Below are positions 39,553-51,366 of a stretch of DNA of 64,000 bases, in pieces (within the stretch, counting starts at the first letter, position 1; each line of letters starts with the position of its first letter). The stretch spans positions 62,001 to 126,000 of the forward strand of contig NZ_JABWRP020000011.1 of NCBI RefSeq assembly GCF_014269035.2, read 5' to 3'. The notes beneath the pieces are model-generated. The model was not told where the DNA came from and did no database searches. It saw only the letters and a program-made list of their open reading frames with translations. This DNA comes from Pseudomonas vlassakiae (GTDB lineage: Bacteria; Pseudomonadota; Gammaproteobacteria; Pseudomonadales; Pseudomonadaceae). Position numbers and translations under genes: made by a program.

Positions 39553-40203
39553 TCAAGATTCAATAAGCGTCCGGCTCAGGGCCTTGGCCCGCTCCGGATC
39601 GCGTTGTTCGATGGCGTCGAGGATCTGCCCGTGCAGGTCGAAGGTCGCCTGGCTGCGTGGCACGGTCGCCATGTTGTGTTGCAGCGCTGCGGCCACCACA
39701 CCGGAAAAGTAGCGATACAGTTCGCTCAGTGCCGGGTTGTGCGCGGCGTCGATCAGGCGTTGGTGAAACACCAGGTCGCAGCTGACATAGGCATCGACAT
39801 CCCCGTGAAAATGCCCGGCACTGCCTGCCAGTGCAGCGCGCAGGCCCTGCAGGTCCTCGTCGGTACGGCGCAACGCCGCCAGGCCGATAGCCTCGGACTC
39901 GAGGATGTGCCGGGTTTCGCGGGCCTGCTCCAGCGTGCAGCGCGACATGGCCTGCACGGCCTGTAGCGGGTCCTGGCAGGTGCGCAGGTAGCTGCCGTCA
40001 CCCTGGCGGACTTCCACCAGGCCGCTGAATGCCAGCACGCGCATGGCTTCACGCACGGTATTACGGCTGATGCCCAACTCCAGTGCCAGTTCCGGTTCGG
40101 TCGGCAGACGCTGCCCGACGTGCCAGTCGCCTTGCAGGATGCGCTCACGCATGCGTTCGACTGCCAGTTCGACCAGGGAGCGCTTGGTCAATTCGCTGCT
40201 CAT
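39553..40203 (-). CDS. GntR-family transcriptional regulator (FadR/FCD type)
   Basis: A 216-residue regulator. The N-terminal winged helix has GQRLPTEPELALELGISRNT then VREAMRVLAFSGLVEVRQGDGSYL (about residues 30-73). The C-terminal all-helical FCD domain (about 90-210) has metal-binding positions in DLVFHQRLIDAAHN and the later HGQILDAIEQRD. FCD regulators usually respond to small carboxylates. It is directly upstream of the CynX-like exporter on the same strand, and is the likely regulator of that gene and perhaps of the divergent phosphodiesterase. Confidence 0.9.
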   Translation of the reverse strand: MSSELTKRSLVELAVERMRERILQGDWHVGQRLPTEPELALELGISRNTVREAMRVLAFSGLVEVRQGDGSYLRTCQDPLQAVQAMSRCTLEQARETRHILESEAIGLAALRRTDEDLQGLRAALAGSAGHFHGDVDAYVSCDLVFHQRLIDAAHNPALSELYRYFSGVVAAALQHNMATVPRSQATFDLHGQILDAIEQRDPERAKALSRTLIES

Positions 40204-40342
40204 TTCAATTCAACCAATCATCCGATGAATTTGCAGAGCTTAATGGAACGCCTTCCAGACATCAAATCAACTGGCATTTCTACCAGTTGTCAGCAGAGCG
40301 CCTTGTTGCAACGCTTGCCACGACTCTCTCAAGGCCCCATCA

Positions 40343-41539
40343 ATGTCCCTGCAAAAAGTACTGCGGCTGATTCCCCTGATTGCAGCCGGCCAGCTAGTCG
40401 CACTGTTCTTCAAAGGGTGCGACGCCAGACAACCGCCACTCCAACCCAAGACGCTGATCATCGGCATGGACGGTGTTCAACTGCAGCACTATGAACAACT
40501 GGGCAGCGATACCCACCTGCAGAAGCGCCTGTTCTACGGCAAAGCCTATGCAGGAGGCATAAACGGCCGCGCCAGTGAACAGGCTACGATCAGCGGGCCT
40601 GGCTGGATGACCTTGCTCACCGGCGTATGGGCCAACAAGCATGGGGTGGTTTCCAATAACGAATCCTTGCGGGTCGACCCTGAGTTCCCCAGCCTATTCA
40701 AGCGGCTACGTGATGCTCTGCCGAACGCCTACCTCTCCAGCGTCGGCAACTGGTCGCCGATCAACACGGCTTTCCTGCTGGAGGACGCGCAAGGCAACAA
40801 TGTGCGTGAAAGCGGTCTGAGCGATGAACAGGTGACCGCGCGAACCCTGGACATCCTCGATAACACACCTGCCGACTTTACCTTCATCCAGCTCGACGAA
40901 CCCGACGAAGCCGGGCACGCCAGTGGCTTCGGCCCTGCCTACCAGTTCGCCCTGCGTGAAGCCGATGACAAGCTGGGGCGCCTGCTGGACAAAGTCGAGG
41001 AGCGTGCCTACAAGCACCCACAGGAGGACTGGCTGGTGATCGTCTGCACTGACCACGGACGCGATTATTGGGGTTCAGGCCATGGCGGGATAACCGAGCA
41101 GGAAAAGACGGTCTTCATTGCCAGCAACAAGCCTTTGAACGAAGAGCTGCACCAGCCGAGCATTCCATACGACAACCCAGGCCCGAACAACCTGTATGGC
41201 TACGCGGCGCAGACCTCCGTGGCCCCGACCGTGCTCAGGCACATGGGGCTCGACGTATTGCCGGAATGGAAGCTTGACGGCACCCCACTGCTGGGCGCTA
41301 CCGGCGTGCGCAAGGCACGGGCCATCGAAGGCGACGCCAAGCTGCTGTGGAACAGCGACTCACAAGGCACCGTTATCATTCACAGAAATGGTCAGGTAGT
41401 GGCGAATGTGCAGGCCTACCTGCAGCAATGGACTGACCCGGAAGGTATGCGCCAGGTCAACGATTACGTGCTGCAACTGGATGACACACCCGTGGCGGTG
41501 CGCACCCGGCCACTCAGCGAACCGGACAGCAGCGACTGA
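40343..41539 (+). CDS. nucleotide pyrophosphatase/alkaline phosphatase-superfamily phosphodiesterase
   Basis: A 398-residue protein of the type I phosphodiesterase/nucleotide pyrophosphatase family. The metal-binding and nucleophile sites are visible: LIIGMDGV (about 33-40), GPGWMTLLTGVWANKHGV with the likely Thr nucleophile (about 87-104), LDEPDEAGHASG (about 182-193) and CTDHGRDYWGSGHGG (about 235-249). A hydrophobic N-terminus followed by FKGC suggests export and possibly a lipoprotein anchor, though the lipobox is imperfect. Substrate is unknown; phosphodiester or nucleotide hydrolysis outside the cytoplasm is likely. Confidence 0.82.
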   Translation: MSLQKVLRLIPLIAAGQLVALFFKGCDARQPPLQPKTLIIGMDGVQLQHYEQLGSDTHLQKRLFYGKAYAGGINGRASEQATISGPGWMTLLTGVWANKHGVVSNNESLRVDPEFPSLFKRLRDALPNAYLSSVGNWSPINTAFLLEDAQGNNVRESGLSDEQVTARTLDILDNTPADFTFIQLDEPDEAGHASGFGPAYQFALREADDKLGRLLDKVEERAYKHPQEDWLVIVCTDHGRDYWGSGHGGITEQEKTVFIASNKPLNEELHQPSIPYDNPGPNNLYGYAAQTSVAPTVLRHMGLDVLPEWKLDGTPLLGATGVRKARAIEGDAKLLWNSDSQGTVIIHRNGQVVANVQAYLQQWTDPEGMRQVNDYVLQLDDTPVAVRTRPLSEPDSSD

Positions 41540-41592
41540 TGTGCGGGCGTGGCCGGCAGGAACGAGCTCACCCGCCCTGCCGGTCGCCGCGT

Positions 41593-42642
41593 TCAGTCCA
41601 GCGCGTCGACCAACGCCTGGTTCATCTCTGGCGTGCCGATGGTGATACGCAGGAACTGGGCAATCCGCTCCTGCTTGAAGTGACGCACGATCACCCCTTG
41701 TTCACGCAGGCGCGCCGCCAACTGCGCGGCATCCTGCTGCGGGTGACGGGCAAAGATGAAGTTGGCCGCCGATGGCAGCACCTCGAAGCCCTTTGCAACC
41801 AGCTGCTCCACCAACGCTTCACGGCTGGCGATCACCTTGCGGCAGGTTTCCTCGAAGTAGGCCTGATCTTCGAACGCCGCCGCTGCCCCCACGATGGCCA
41901 TGCGGTCGAGCGGATAGGAGTTGAAGCTGTTCTTGATCCGCTCCAGCGCCTCGATCAGGTCCGGATGGCCGACGGCCAGGCCCACTCGGAGTCCAGCCAG
42001 CGAACGCGACTTGGACAAGGTCTGGGTGACCAGCAGGTTGTCGTAGCGATCGACCAGGCTGATGGCAGTCTCGCCGCCAAAGTCGATGTAAGCCTCATCC
42101 ACAACCACCACCGAGTCACGGTTGGCTTGCAGCAGCTGTTCGATCGCTTGCAGCGGCAGCAGGCAGCCGGTGGGTGCGTTAGGGTTGGGGAAGATGATCC
42201 CGGCATTGGGCTTGGCGTAATCGGCGATGCGGATCTGGAACTGCTCATCCAGCGCCACCTGCTCGAAGGCAATGCCGTACAGGCCGCAATAGACCGGATA
42301 GAAGCTGTAGCTGACATCCGGGAACAGCAGTGGGCCGCGATCGTGCTGGAACAGACCGTGGAAGATGTGGGCCAGCACCTCGTCCGAGCCGTTGCCGACG
42401 AAGACCTGGGCCGGGGTGACGCCGTAATACTCGGCCACGGCCTGCTTGAGCCGGTCGCTGTTCGGGTCCGGATACAGACGCAGGTTATCGTTCAACTCGC
42501 CGCGCATGGCCTCCAGCGCCCTGGGCGACGGGCCATAAGGGTTCTCGTTGGTGTTCAGCTTGACCAGACGGGCCAGCTTTGGCTGTTCGCCCGGCACGTA
42601 AGGCACCAGCGCCTTGACGAAGGGACTCCAGAATCGACTCAT
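41593..42642 (-). CDS. hisC: histidinol-phosphate aminotransferase
   Basis: A 349-residue PLP enzyme that converts imidazole acetol-phosphate to histidinol phosphate. [14 protein letters not shown] (about residues 27-40), [11 protein letters not shown] (about 84-94), FPNPNAPTG and the PLP Lys in [16 protein letters not shown] (about 209-224) are typical. It is the third gene of the minus-strand hisG-hisD-hisC run, starting 2 bases after the hisD stop. The plus-strand phosphodiesterase ends 53 bases away, tail to tail. Confidence 0.95.
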   Translation of the reverse strand: MSRFWSPFVKALVPYVPGEQPKLARLVKLNTNENPYGPSPRALEAMRGELNDNLRLYPDPNSDRLKQAVAEYYGVTPAQVFVGNGSDEVLAHIFHGLFQHDRGPLLFPDVSYSFYPVYCGLYGIAFEQVALDEQFQIRIADYAKPNAGIIFPNPNAPTGCLLPLQAIEQLLQANRDSVVVVDEAYIDFGGETAISLVDRYDNLLVTQTLSKSRSLAGLRVGLAVGHPDLIEALERIKNSFNSYPLDRMAIVGAAAAFEDQAYFEETCRKVIASREALVEQLVAKGFEVLPSAANFIFARHPQQDAAQLAARLREQGVIVRHFKQERIAQFLRITIGTPEMNQALVDALD

Positions 42643-42644
42643 GT

Positions 42645-43970
42645 TCAGTTCCCCTTGTCTTGGGTCAGGATACGGTATTCAGCGCTGCGGGCATGGGCGG
42701 TCAGCGACTCGCCACGGGCCAGGACCGAGGCGGTGTGGCCAAGCTCGGATGCGCCCTGTTCGGAACAGAAGATGATCGACGAACGCTTCTGGAAGTCATA
42801 CACCCCGAGCGGTGACGAGAAGCGTGCGGTGCCGGAAGTCGGCAACACGTGGTTGGGGCCGGCGCAGTAATCGCCCAGTGCTTCGCTGGTGTGGCGACCC
42901 ATGAAGATCGCGCCCGCGTGGCGAATCTGAGGCAGCCAGGCCTGCGGGTCGGCAACCGACAGCTCCAGGTGCTCGGGCGCGATGCGGTTGGCCACTTCGA
43001 TGGCCTGCTGCATGTCGCGCACCTGGATCAGCGCCCCACGGCCGTTGACCGACTTCTCGATGATCTCGGCGCGTTCCATGGTCGGCAGCAGCTTGTCGAT
43101 GCTGGCGGCCACGCGGTCGAGGAAAGCGGCATCCGGGCTGACCAGGATGGCCTGTGCGTCTTCGTCGTGCTCAGCCTGAGAGAACAGGTCCATGGCGATC
43201 CAGTCCGGGTCGGTCTGGCCGTCGCACACCACGAGGATTTCCGACGGGCCGGCGATCATGTCGATACCGACCTGGCCGAACACGTGGCGCTTGGCGGTAG
43301 CCACATAGATGTTGCCAGGGCCGACGATCTTGTCTACCTGCGGCACGCTTTCGGTGCCATAGGCCAGCGCGGCAACGGCCTGCGCTCCACCGACGGTGAA
43401 CACGCGGTCGACGCCGGCGATGCAGGCAGCGGCCAGCACCAGTTCATTGACCTCGCCACGCGGGGTCGGCACCACCATCACCACTTCGGTGACGCCGGCG
43501 ACCTTGGCCGGAATCGCGTTCATCAGCACCGACGAGGGGTACGACGCCTTGCCGCCGGGTACGTACAGGCCGGCACGGTCCAGCGGGGTGACCTTCTGGC
43601 CGAGCACGGTGCCGTCGGCTTCGGTGTACTGCCAGGAGTCCTGCTTCTGCCGTTCGTGGTACATGCGTACGCGATTGGCGGCCTTCTCCAGGGCTTCACG
43701 CTGGCTGTCGGTGATGCGGGTCAGGGCCAGTTCCAGGCGCTCGCGGCCAAGGATCAGGTCATCGATGCTTTTGGCGTCAACACCGTCGAAGCGCTGGGTG
43801 AATTCAACCAGCGCGGCGTCACCGCGCTCACGCACCGCCTTGATGATGTCGAGCACGCGCTGGTTGACCGCGTCATCGGACACACTTTCCCAGCTCAGCA
43901 GATGATCCAGATGTCGGGCGAAATCCGGATCAGCGGCGTTGAGACGGGCAATTGCAGTGGACACGGTCAT
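42645..43970 (-). CDS. hisD: histidinol dehydrogenase
   Basis: A 441-residue zinc enzyme that performs the last two oxidations of histidine synthesis. Recognisable parts are [20 protein letters not shown] (about 133-152), [31 protein letters not shown] and the [11 protein letters not shown] region with zinc ligands. [20 protein letters not shown] lies near the C-terminus. It is followed by hisC after 2 bases and preceded by a 134-base gap after hisG. Confidence 0.96.
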   Translation of the reverse strand: MTVSTAIARLNAADPDFARHLDHLLSWESVSDDAVNQRVLDIIKAVRERGDAALVEFTQRFDGVDAKSIDDLILGRERLELALTRITDSQREALEKAANRVRMYHERQKQDSWQYTEADGTVLGQKVTPLDRAGLYVPGGKASYPSSVLMNAIPAKVAGVTEVVMVVPTPRGEVNELVLAAACIAGVDRVFTVGGAQAVAALAYGTESVPQVDKIVGPGNIYVATAKRHVFGQVGIDMIAGPSEILVVCDGQTDPDWIAMDLFSQAEHDEDAQAILVSPDAAFLDRVAASIDKLLPTMERAEIIEKSVNGRGALIQVRDMQQAIEVANRIAPEHLELSVADPQAWLPQIRHAGAIFMGRHTSEALGDYCAGPNHVLPTSGTARFSSPLGVYDFQKRSSIIFCSEQGASELGHTASVLARGESLTAHARSAEYRILTQDKGN

Positions 43971-44104
43971 GGCGAGGGCCTCGATTATTAGCGAATGCTC
44001 AGGCGCCCTAGGCTACCAGTCCATCCGCGCGGGCACCCGAGAAAAATGGCTATGACGCGGATAGACGGGCGCGACAGCCGAAGCCGCGCGCAGTAGGTAG
44101 AGAA

Positions 44105-44740
44105 TTAGCCGCGGTGTCGCGATTCGACCGCTCCGCGCAGCGTGTCGATCAGGCTCTGGATGCGGGCGTGCTGCATCTTCATGGAAGCTTTGTTGACCAC
44201 CAGGCGCGAGCTGATCGTAGCGATCAGTTCCTGAGGCTCCAGGCCGTTGGCGCGCAAGGTGTTGCCAGTGTCGACCACGTCGATGATCTTGTCGGCAAGA
44301 TTGATCAGCGGTGCCAGTTCCATCGAGCCGTACAGCTTGATGATGTCGACCTGGCGGCCCTGCTCGGCGTAATAACGCTTGGCGACATTGACGAACTTGG
44401 TGGCGACGCGCAGGCGGCCCTTCGGCTCGGGTGCACCGACCGCACCGGCGGTCATCAGCTTGCACTTGGCGATCTGCAGGTCCAGCGGCTCATACAGGCC
44501 CTGGCCGCCGTACTCCATCAGCACGTCCTTGCCAGCCACACCGAGGTCGGCGGCACCGTGCTCGACATAGGTCGGCACGTCGGTGGCACGCACGATCAGC
44601 AGGCGCACGTCGTCCTGCGTGGTAGGGATGATCAGCTTGCGGCTCTTGTCCGGGTTCTCGGTCGGCACGATACCGGCCTCGGCCAGCAACGGCAGGGTAT
44701 CGTCGAGAATACGGCCTTTGGAAAGCGCGATGGTCAACAT
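44105..44740 (-). CDS. hisG: ATP phosphoribosyltransferase, short form
   Basis: A 211-residue enzyme that starts histidine synthesis by joining ATP and PRPP. It is the short form lacking the C-terminal regulatory domain, which depends on a HisZ partner encoded elsewhere. [18 protein letters not shown], the [11 protein letters not shown] segment (about 67-77) and [14 protein letters not shown] with the PRPP loop (about 150-163) are seen. ATG 44740 is preferred because the frame upstream lacks similarity. First gene of hisGDC. Confidence 0.96.
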   Translation of the reverse strand: MLTIALSKGRILDDTLPLLAEAGIVPTENPDKSRKLIIPTTQDDVRLLIVRATDVPTYVEHGAADLGVAGKDVLMEYGGQGLYEPLDLQIAKCKLMTAGAVGAPEPKGRLRVATKFVNVAKRYYAEQGRQVDIIKLYGSMELAPLINLADKIIDVVDTGNTLRANGLEPQELIATISSRLVVNKASMKMQHARIQSLIDTLRGAVESRHRG

Positions 44741-44806
44741 TGGAACGTCGGTCCTTAAGCGGCTACTGCCGGCCGGGCTGCGACAGCCCGACCGCATTCA
44801 ATTCGT

Positions 44807-44893
44807 TGTGGGAGCGGGCTTGCCCCGCGAACACCGGCAAAGCCGGTGCCATGCAACGCGGTGGCTTCTTCGCGGAACAAGCCCGCTCCCACA
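44807..44893. repeat. inverted REP pair between murA and hisG
   Basis: TGTGGGAGCGGGCTTG at 44807 and its complement CAAGCCCGCTCCCACA ending at 44893 face each other, with TTCGCGG/CCGCGAA continuing the match. A small CACCGGC-AAA-GCCGGTG hairpin (44832-44848) lies in the middle. It fills the murA-hisG gap and resembles the pseudomonad REP pairs. Confidence 0.9.
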
Positions 44894-44902
44894 TGCAGAC
44901 TA

Positions 44903-46431
<1,529 letters not shown>

Positions 46432-46549
46432 GCTCAACCTCAATCGGCGCCCGATGCGCACGGGTCGGCCATCATACAAAAAAGCCCCTCGCCTGCGAAG
46501 CCCAACGAAAGGGCGCGCGACCGAGGGGCCTCTCATCACTGCCAAGCCA

Positions 46550-46852
46550 TCAGCTTGCCAGCACCTCATCGAGGTCATAGACCCCGGCGATTTCCCGCAT
46601 GTCGTCAGGCATGCCGCGCACCTCGACGGCCTTGCCGGCAGCCTGGGCGTCACGAATGAACGCCAGCAGCAGCGACAGGCCAACGCTGGTGGAGCGCGCC
46701 ACGGCCGAGCAGTCCAGCAGCAGACGCGATTCACGGCAGGCGCCGATCAGCGCCTTACCCTGCTTGCGCAGGGCTGGCCCGCTGCGGTAATCCAGTTCGC
46801 CGGCCAGGCATAGCACGCCCGGCTCGGCCATGGTTACAGCGGCCTCGCTCAT
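46550..46852 (-). CDS. mlaB: MlaB, STAS-domain subunit of the Mla ABC transporter
   Basis: A 100-residue STAS protein that binds MlaF in the inner-membrane complex and is needed for its activity. LCLAGELDYRSGPALRKQGK and LLLDCSAVARSTSVGLSLLLAF show the STAS pattern with the conserved Ser/Thr. It overlaps the mlaC end by 4 bases, so translation is coupled. Confidence 0.9.
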   Translation of the reverse strand: MSEAAVTMAEPGVLCLAGELDYRSGPALRKQGKALIGACRESRLLLDCSAVARSTSVGLSLLLAFIRDAQAAGKAVEVRGMPDDMREIAGVYDLDEVLAS

Positions 46853-47496
46853 TTGACGGTCTTCTCTGGCGAGTTGTCGGCAGCTTCCTTGGCCTTGGCC
46901 ACTTCGCCGGCCCAGCCGTCGATGGTCTTGTCCAGATCGTTGCCATTACGCTGCATGGCATCGGCGAACTGGTCGCGGAACAGCTTGCCGATGTTGATGC
47001 CGTTGACGATGACGTTGCGTACCTTCCACTCGCCGCCCAGGTTCTCCAGGGTGTACTGCACCGGATAGACCGCACCGTTGTTGCCGGTCACCTTCATGCC
47101 CACACTGGCGCGCTTGCCGTCGTCAGCCTTGGCCGGGTCGACGCTGATGCCCTGGTTGTTGTATTCCAGCAGCGCGTTGCCATAGAACTGGAACAGGCTG
47201 CGCTTGAAGTTCTCCTGGAAGCGCTGAATCTGCGCAGGGGTGGCCTTGCGCGAGTACTTGACGGTCATGATGCTTTTCGAGATGCCTTCGGCATCCACTA
47301 CCGGACCGAGAATGCGGTTGAGCGCATCGTAGAAGGCATTCGGGTTGGTCTTGTACTGCTCTTTGTTGGCTTTGAGGTCGCTGAGCAGCTCAGTGGTGGT
47401 GCTCTGAACCACGTCGTGCGGCGACTGCGCGGCCAGGGCCATCAGGGGGAAGGCCGCCAGCAGCACCAGCAGGCCACGTCGCAGGATCGAAATCAT
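46849..47496 (-). CDS. mlaC: MlaC, periplasmic phospholipid-binding protein
   Basis: A 215-residue soluble periplasmic carrier that takes phospholipids between the outer-membrane MlaA and MlaD. A signal peptide is clear (RGLLVLLAAFPLMALA, cut near residue 22). Family features include the RFQENFKRSLFQFYGNALLE segment and VRNVIVNGINIGKLFRDQF toward the C-terminus. The C-terminus is Lys/Glu-rich. Confidence 0.94.
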   Translation of the reverse strand: MISILRRGLLVLLAAFPLMALAAQSPHDVVQSTTTELLSDLKANKEQYKTNPNAFYDALNRILGPVVDAEGISKSIMTVKYSRKATPAQIQRFQENFKRSLFQFYGNALLEYNNQGISVDPAKADDGKRASVGMKVTGNNGAVYPVQYTLENLGGEWKVRNVIVNGINIGKLFRDQFADAMQRNGNDLDKTIDGWAGEVAKAKEAADNSPEKTVK

Positions 47497-47505
47497 GGAA
47501 ACTCC

Positions 47506-47991
47506 TTAATTAGCCGGTTGCGCTTCTTTTGGTTCCTTGCCAACGGAGTTGAGCAGGAACTTGCCAATCAGATCTTCCAGCACCAGCGCCGACTGTGTGT
47601 CATGGATGGTCGAGCCATCCTTGAGCACGTCTTCTTCACCGCCCACGCTGATACCGATGTACTTCTCGCCAAGCAAGCCGGCGGTCAGGATCGAAGCAGT
47701 GGAGTCGGTCGGCAAGTTGTTGACCGCCTTGTCCAGCTGCAGCGTCACACGACCGGTGTAGGAATCACGGTCCAGATCGATGGCGGTGACCTTGCCGATG
47801 GTGACACCGGCCATGGTCACTTTAGCTCTGACCGTCAAACCCGCGATATTGTCGAAGTACGCATAAACTTTATAGGTATCGCTGCTCGGGCTGGCCGACA
47901 GCCCGCTGACACGCAGGGCCAGCAGCAGCAGCGCCAGGATCCCGGCCAGGAGGAACAGGCCGACACCGATTTCCAGGGTGCGGTTTTGCAT
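47506..47991 (-). CDS. mlaD: MlaD, MCE-domain lipid-binding protein
   Basis: A 161-residue protein with one N-terminal membrane anchor (about 8-27, EIGVGLFLLAGILALLLLAL) and one MCE domain (about 38-120, VYAYFDNIAGLTVRAKVTMA), which forms the hexameric ring in the periplasm. The true start is ATG 47991 ([11 protein letters not shown]), which shares one base with the mlaE stop (TGATG). Confidence 0.95.
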   Translation of the reverse strand: MQNRTLEIGVGLFLLAGILALLLLALRVSGLSASPSSDTYKVYAYFDNIAGLTVRAKVTMAGVTIGKVTAIDLDRDSYTGRVTLQLDKAVNNLPTDSTASILTAGLLGEKYIGISVGGEEDVLKDGSTIHDTQSALVLEDLIGKFLLNSVGKEPKEAQPAN

Positions 47992-48788
47992 CAGAAATCT
48001 CCAAACATCAAGGCGGTCAAAATAAAGTCCAGACCCAGTACTGCCAATGAGGCATAGACCACGGTCTTGGTGGTGGCGCGGCTGATCCCCTCTGAGGTGG
48101 GTTCGCAGTCGTACCCCTGGAATACGGCAATCCAGGTCGTGACGAAGGCAAACACCAGGCTCTTGATCAGCCCGTTGAGCACGTCGTCGGTAAAGGAAAC
48201 ACTGTTCTGCATGTTGCCCCAGAACGAGCCTTCGTAGACGCCCAGCCAGTCGACCGCGACCCACGAACCGCCCCAGATGCCGACCACGCTGAAGATCAGC
48301 GCCAGCAGCGGCAGCGAGATGAAACCGGCCCACAGGCGTGGCGCAACAATGTACTTGAGCGGGTCGACGCCGATCATTTCCAGGCTCGACAACTGCTCGG
48401 TGGACTTCATGTTGCCGATTTCGGCGGTCAGCGCGGAACCGGCGCGGCCAGCGAACAGCAGCGCAGTGACCACCGGGCCGAGCTCACGCAGCAGGGTCAG
48501 GGCGACCATTTGCCCGACCGCCTGCTCGGAACCGTACTTGGTCAGGATGCTGTAGCCCTGCAGGGCAAGCACCATGCCGATGAACACGCCGGAAACGACA
48601 ATGATCGCCAGCGACAGCACACCCACCGAGTAGAGCTGCTTGGTCAGCAACTGGAAACCGCCACCAATGCCGCCACGGCCGATCAGTGCATGGAACAGGA
48701 ACAGGCACGAGCGCCCGAGCACGGCCAGCACGTCGATCGCCGAGCGCCCGAGCAGGCGAATACGTTCGAGTAAGGATTTTCTGCGCAT
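47991..48788 (-). CDS. mlaE: MlaE, permease of the phospholipid ABC transporter
   Basis: A 265-residue integral membrane permease. About five to six hydrophobic segments are visible; [18 protein letters not shown] and [20 protein letters not shown] are the conserved MlaE/YrbE parts, with the ELGPV loop that contacts the ATPase. ATG 48788 is preferred over the in-frame GTG one codon earlier; it overlaps the mlaF stop as TGATG. Confidence 0.94.
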   Translation of the reverse strand: MRRKSLLERIRLLGRSAIDVLAVLGRSCLFLFHALIGRGGIGGGFQLLTKQLYSVGVLSLAIIVVSGVFIGMVLALQGYSILTKYGSEQAVGQMVALTLLRELGPVVTALLFAGRAGSALTAEIGNMKSTEQLSSLEMIGVDPLKYIVAPRLWAGFISLPLLALIFSVVGIWGGSWVAVDWLGVYEGSFWGNMQNSVSFTDDVLNGLIKSLVFAFVTTWIAVFQGYDCEPTSEGISRATTKTVVYASLAVLGLDFILTALMFGDF

Positions 48789-49597
48789 CACCGCGCCCCC
48801 AGCAAATCGGCGCGGTAGTCAGGCGCGGGAAAGTGGAATGGCACCGGGCCGTCCGGGTCGCCTTTCATGAACTGGCGAATGCGCGGGTTGTCCGAGCCCA
48901 TCAGCTCGTCAGGCGTCCCCTGGCCCAGCACCTGGCCATCACCGACCACATAGATGTAATCGGCGATACTCGCGGTTTCGGCGAGGTCATGGGAGACCAC
49001 GATGCTGGTGATGCCCAAGGCATCATTGAGCAGACGGATCAACCGCACGAGCACACCCATGGCGATCGGGTCCTGGCCGACGAATGGTTCGTCGTACATG
49101 AGGATCTGCGGGTCCAGGGCAATCGCCCGGGCCAGCGCCACCCGACGCTTCATGCCGCCGGACAATTCGTCCGGCATCAGGTCGATGGCACCGCGCAGGC
49201 CAACCGCCTGCAGCTTCATCAACACGATGTCACGGATCATTTCGTCCGAAAGCTGGGTATGCACGCGCAAAGGAAAGGCGACGTTCTCGAACACATCGAG
49301 ATCGGTGAACAACGCACCGCTCTGGAACAGTACGCCCATCTGCTTGCGGGCGTCGAACAGGTCGCTGCGCGAGAGGCTCGGCAGGTTCTGCCCGGCCACC
49401 CACACTTCTCCGCTCGACGGCCGTAGCTGCGCGCCCATCAGGCGCAGCAGCGTGGTCTTGCCGCAACCCGACGGCCCCATGATCCCGGTGACCTTGCCAC
49501 GCGGGATACGGATGTCGACATTGCTGAAAATGCTGCGCGAACCGCGCTTGAAGGTGACTCCCTTCAACTCGACCGCGTAGGCGCTATCCACACTCAT
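48788..49597 (-). CDS. mlaF: MlaF, ATPase of the phospholipid ABC transporter
   Basis: A 269-residue ABC ATPase that powers MlaE. Walker A GPSGCGKT is at residues 41-48, the signature [19 protein letters not shown] at about 144-162 and Walker [14 protein letters not shown] at about 164-176, followed by the switch His in VSHDL. A short C-terminal extension (about 245-269) that contacts the neighbouring subunit is present. It is the first gene of mlaFEDCB-ibaG-murA; the divergent kdsD gene starts about 250 bases away. Confidence 0.95.
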   Translation of the reverse strand: MSVDSAYAVELKGVTFKRGSRSIFSNVDIRIPRGKVTGIMGPSGCGKTTLLRLMGAQLRPSSGEVWVAGQNLPSLSRSDLFDARKQMGVLFQSGALFTDLDVFENVAFPLRVHTQLSDEMIRDIVLMKLQAVGLRGAIDLMPDELSGGMKRRVALARAIALDPQILMYDEPFVGQDPIAMGVLVRLIRLLNDALGITSIVVSHDLAETASIADYIYVVGDGQVLGQGTPDELMGSDNPRIRQFMKGDPDGPVPFHFPAPDYRADLLGAR

Positions 49598-49806
49598 CTG
49601 GACTCCTTGCTGATGCAGCCTCGCACTTATGGACGCTGGCCCTCATCGTGAAGGCACACGCGCCCCTGGCAGGCCGAATAGCGGCGAACTATAGCACTGC
49701 TGACCTCACGCCCCCAAGGGCATGGAACAGGTCGTTCAGGCCATCGACAGGCATTGACGACATTTGAGAAAGCAATCGAAAGGATGAGGCTTTTTTGTAT
49801 TGCGGC

Positions 49807-49812
49807 TATAAT
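49807..49812 (+). promoter_or_regulatory. -10 element upstream of kdsD
   Basis: A perfect TATAAT lies 33 bases before the kdsD ATG in the intergenic region shared with mlaF. No good -35 hexamer at 16-18 bases was found, so the promoter assignment is tentative. Confidence 0.4.
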
Positions 49813-49844
49813 CGCCGCCTTTTAATCAGGCATTGCTTTTCGAC

Positions 49845-50819
49845 ATGAGCCAATCCAGCGAGCTGATCCACTCCGCCCAGCGCACCCTGCGCCTGGAACT
49901 CGAGGCCGTTCAAGGCCTGGTGGCCCGCATCGACGCCAATTTCGTCAAGGCCTGCGAGCTGATCCTGGCGAGCAAGGGCCGGGTCGTGGTGGTCGGCATG
50001 GGCAAATCGGGGCATATCGGCAACAAGATCGCCGCCACCCTGGCCAGCACCGGCACGCCAGCATTCTTCGTGCATCCGGCCGAAGCCAGCCATGGCGACA
50101 TGGGCATGATCACCCGCGACGACGTCATCCTGGCCCTGTCCAACTCTGGCAGCACTGCCGAGATCGTGACCCTGCTGCCGCTGATCAAGCGCCTTGGGAT
50201 CCAGCTGATCAGCATGACCGGCAACCCGGACTCGCCCCTGGCCCAGGCCGCCGAGGTGAATCTCGACGCCAGCGTCACTCAGGAAGCCTGCCCGCTGAAC
50301 CTCGCCCCCACCTCCTCTACCACTGCCGCACTGGTACTGGGTGATGCGCTGGCGATCGCCCTGCTCGAAGCGCGTGGCTTCACCGCCGAGGACTTCGCCT
50401 TTTCGCACCCTGGCGGCGCCCTGGGTCGCCGCCTGCTGCTCAAGGTCGAGAATGTCATGCATGCCGGTGACGAATTGCCCCAGGTACAGTGCGGCACACT
50501 GCTCAAGGACGCGCTCCTTGAAATGTCCCGCAAAGGTTTGGGCATGACTGTTATCGTGGGCAGCGATGGCAAGCTGGCCGGGATCTTCACCGATGGCGAC
50601 CTGCGCCGCAGCCTGGACCGCAACATTGATGTGCACACCACACTGATCGACCAGGTCATGACCGTGCACGGCAAGACGGCTCGCGCCGAGATGCTGGCGG
50701 CAGAGGCCCTGAAGATCATGGAGGACCACAAGATCAGCGCCCTGGTGGTCGTGGACAAGGACGAGCGCCCGACCGGCGCCCTGAACATGCACGACCTGCT
50801 GCGCGCCGGCGTGATGTAA
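49845..50819 (+). CDS. kdsD: D-arabinose 5-phosphate isomerase
   Basis: A 324-residue enzyme that makes arabinose 5-phosphate for Kdo synthesis, needed for LPS. The SIS domain (about 35-180) has GRVVVVGMGKSGHIGNKIAA and TSSTTAALVLGDALAIALLE; two CBS domains follow (about 205-265 and 270-324, ending PTGALNMHDLLRAGV). ATG 49845 is preferred over the frame start at 49833. kdsC follows after 14 bases. Confidence 0.96.
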   Translation: MSQSSELIHSAQRTLRLELEAVQGLVARIDANFVKACELILASKGRVVVVGMGKSGHIGNKIAATLASTGTPAFFVHPAEASHGDMGMITRDDVILALSNSGSTAEIVTLLPLIKRLGIQLISMTGNPDSPLAQAAEVNLDASVTQEACPLNLAPTSSTTAALVLGDALAIALLEARGFTAEDFAFSHPGGALGRRLLLKVENVMHAGDELPQVQCGTLLKDALLEMSRKGLGMTVIVGSDGKLAGIFTDGDLRRSLDRNIDVHTTLIDQVMTVHGKTARAEMLAAEALKIMEDHKISALVVVDKDERPTGALNMHDLLRAGVM

Positions 50820-50833
50820 AGGAGAACGAACCG

Positions 50834-51358
50834 ATGACTGAAGATCTCATGCAACGCGGCAAGGCGATCAAACTGGCCGTTTTCGACGTCGACGGCGTAC
50901 TGACCGATGGCCGCCTGTACTTTCTTGAAGATGGCAGCGAATTCAAGACCTTCAATACCCTGGATGGCCAAGGCATCAAGATGCTCATGGCCTCGGGCGT
51001 AACCACGGCGATCATCAGCGGACGCAAGACCCCGGTCGTCGAGCGCCGGGCGAAAAACCTCGGTATCCCTCATCTTTACCAGGGCCGTGAAGACAAATTG
51101 GTCGTGCTCGACGGCCTGCTCGCCGAACTGGGCCTAAGCTATGAACAGGTCGCCTATCTGGGCGACGACCTGCCCGACCTGCCGGTAATCCGCCGGGTAG
51201 GCCTGGGGATTGCCGTAGCCAACGCCGCACCGTTCGTTCGCCAGCACGCCCACGGCGTCACCCGGGCACGCGGTGGCGAAGGTGCTGCACGCGAGTTCTG
51301 TGAACTGATCATGCACGCCCAGGGCACCCTGGACGCTGCCAACGCCAACTACCTTTAA
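50834..51358 (+). CDS. kdsC: 3-deoxy-D-manno-octulosonate 8-phosphate phosphatase
   Basis: A 174-residue HAD phosphatase that removes phosphate from Kdo 8-phosphate. The nucleophile motif is in AVFDVDGVLTDGRLYF (about residues 17-32); later HAD parts are TAIISGRKTPVVERRAKNLG and YLGDDLPDLPVI with the metal Asp pair. AAAGGAGAACGAACC precedes the ATG. lptC follows after 8 bases. Confidence 0.95.
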   Translation: MTEDLMQRGKAIKLAVFDVDGVLTDGRLYFLEDGSEFKTFNTLDGQGIKMLMASGVTTAIISGRKTPVVERRAKNLGIPHLYQGREDKLVVLDGLLAELGLSYEQVAYLGDDLPDLPVIRRVGLGIAVANAAPFVRQHAHGVTRARGGEGAAREFCELIMHAQGTLDAANANYL

Positions 51359-51366
51359 GGCTGCCC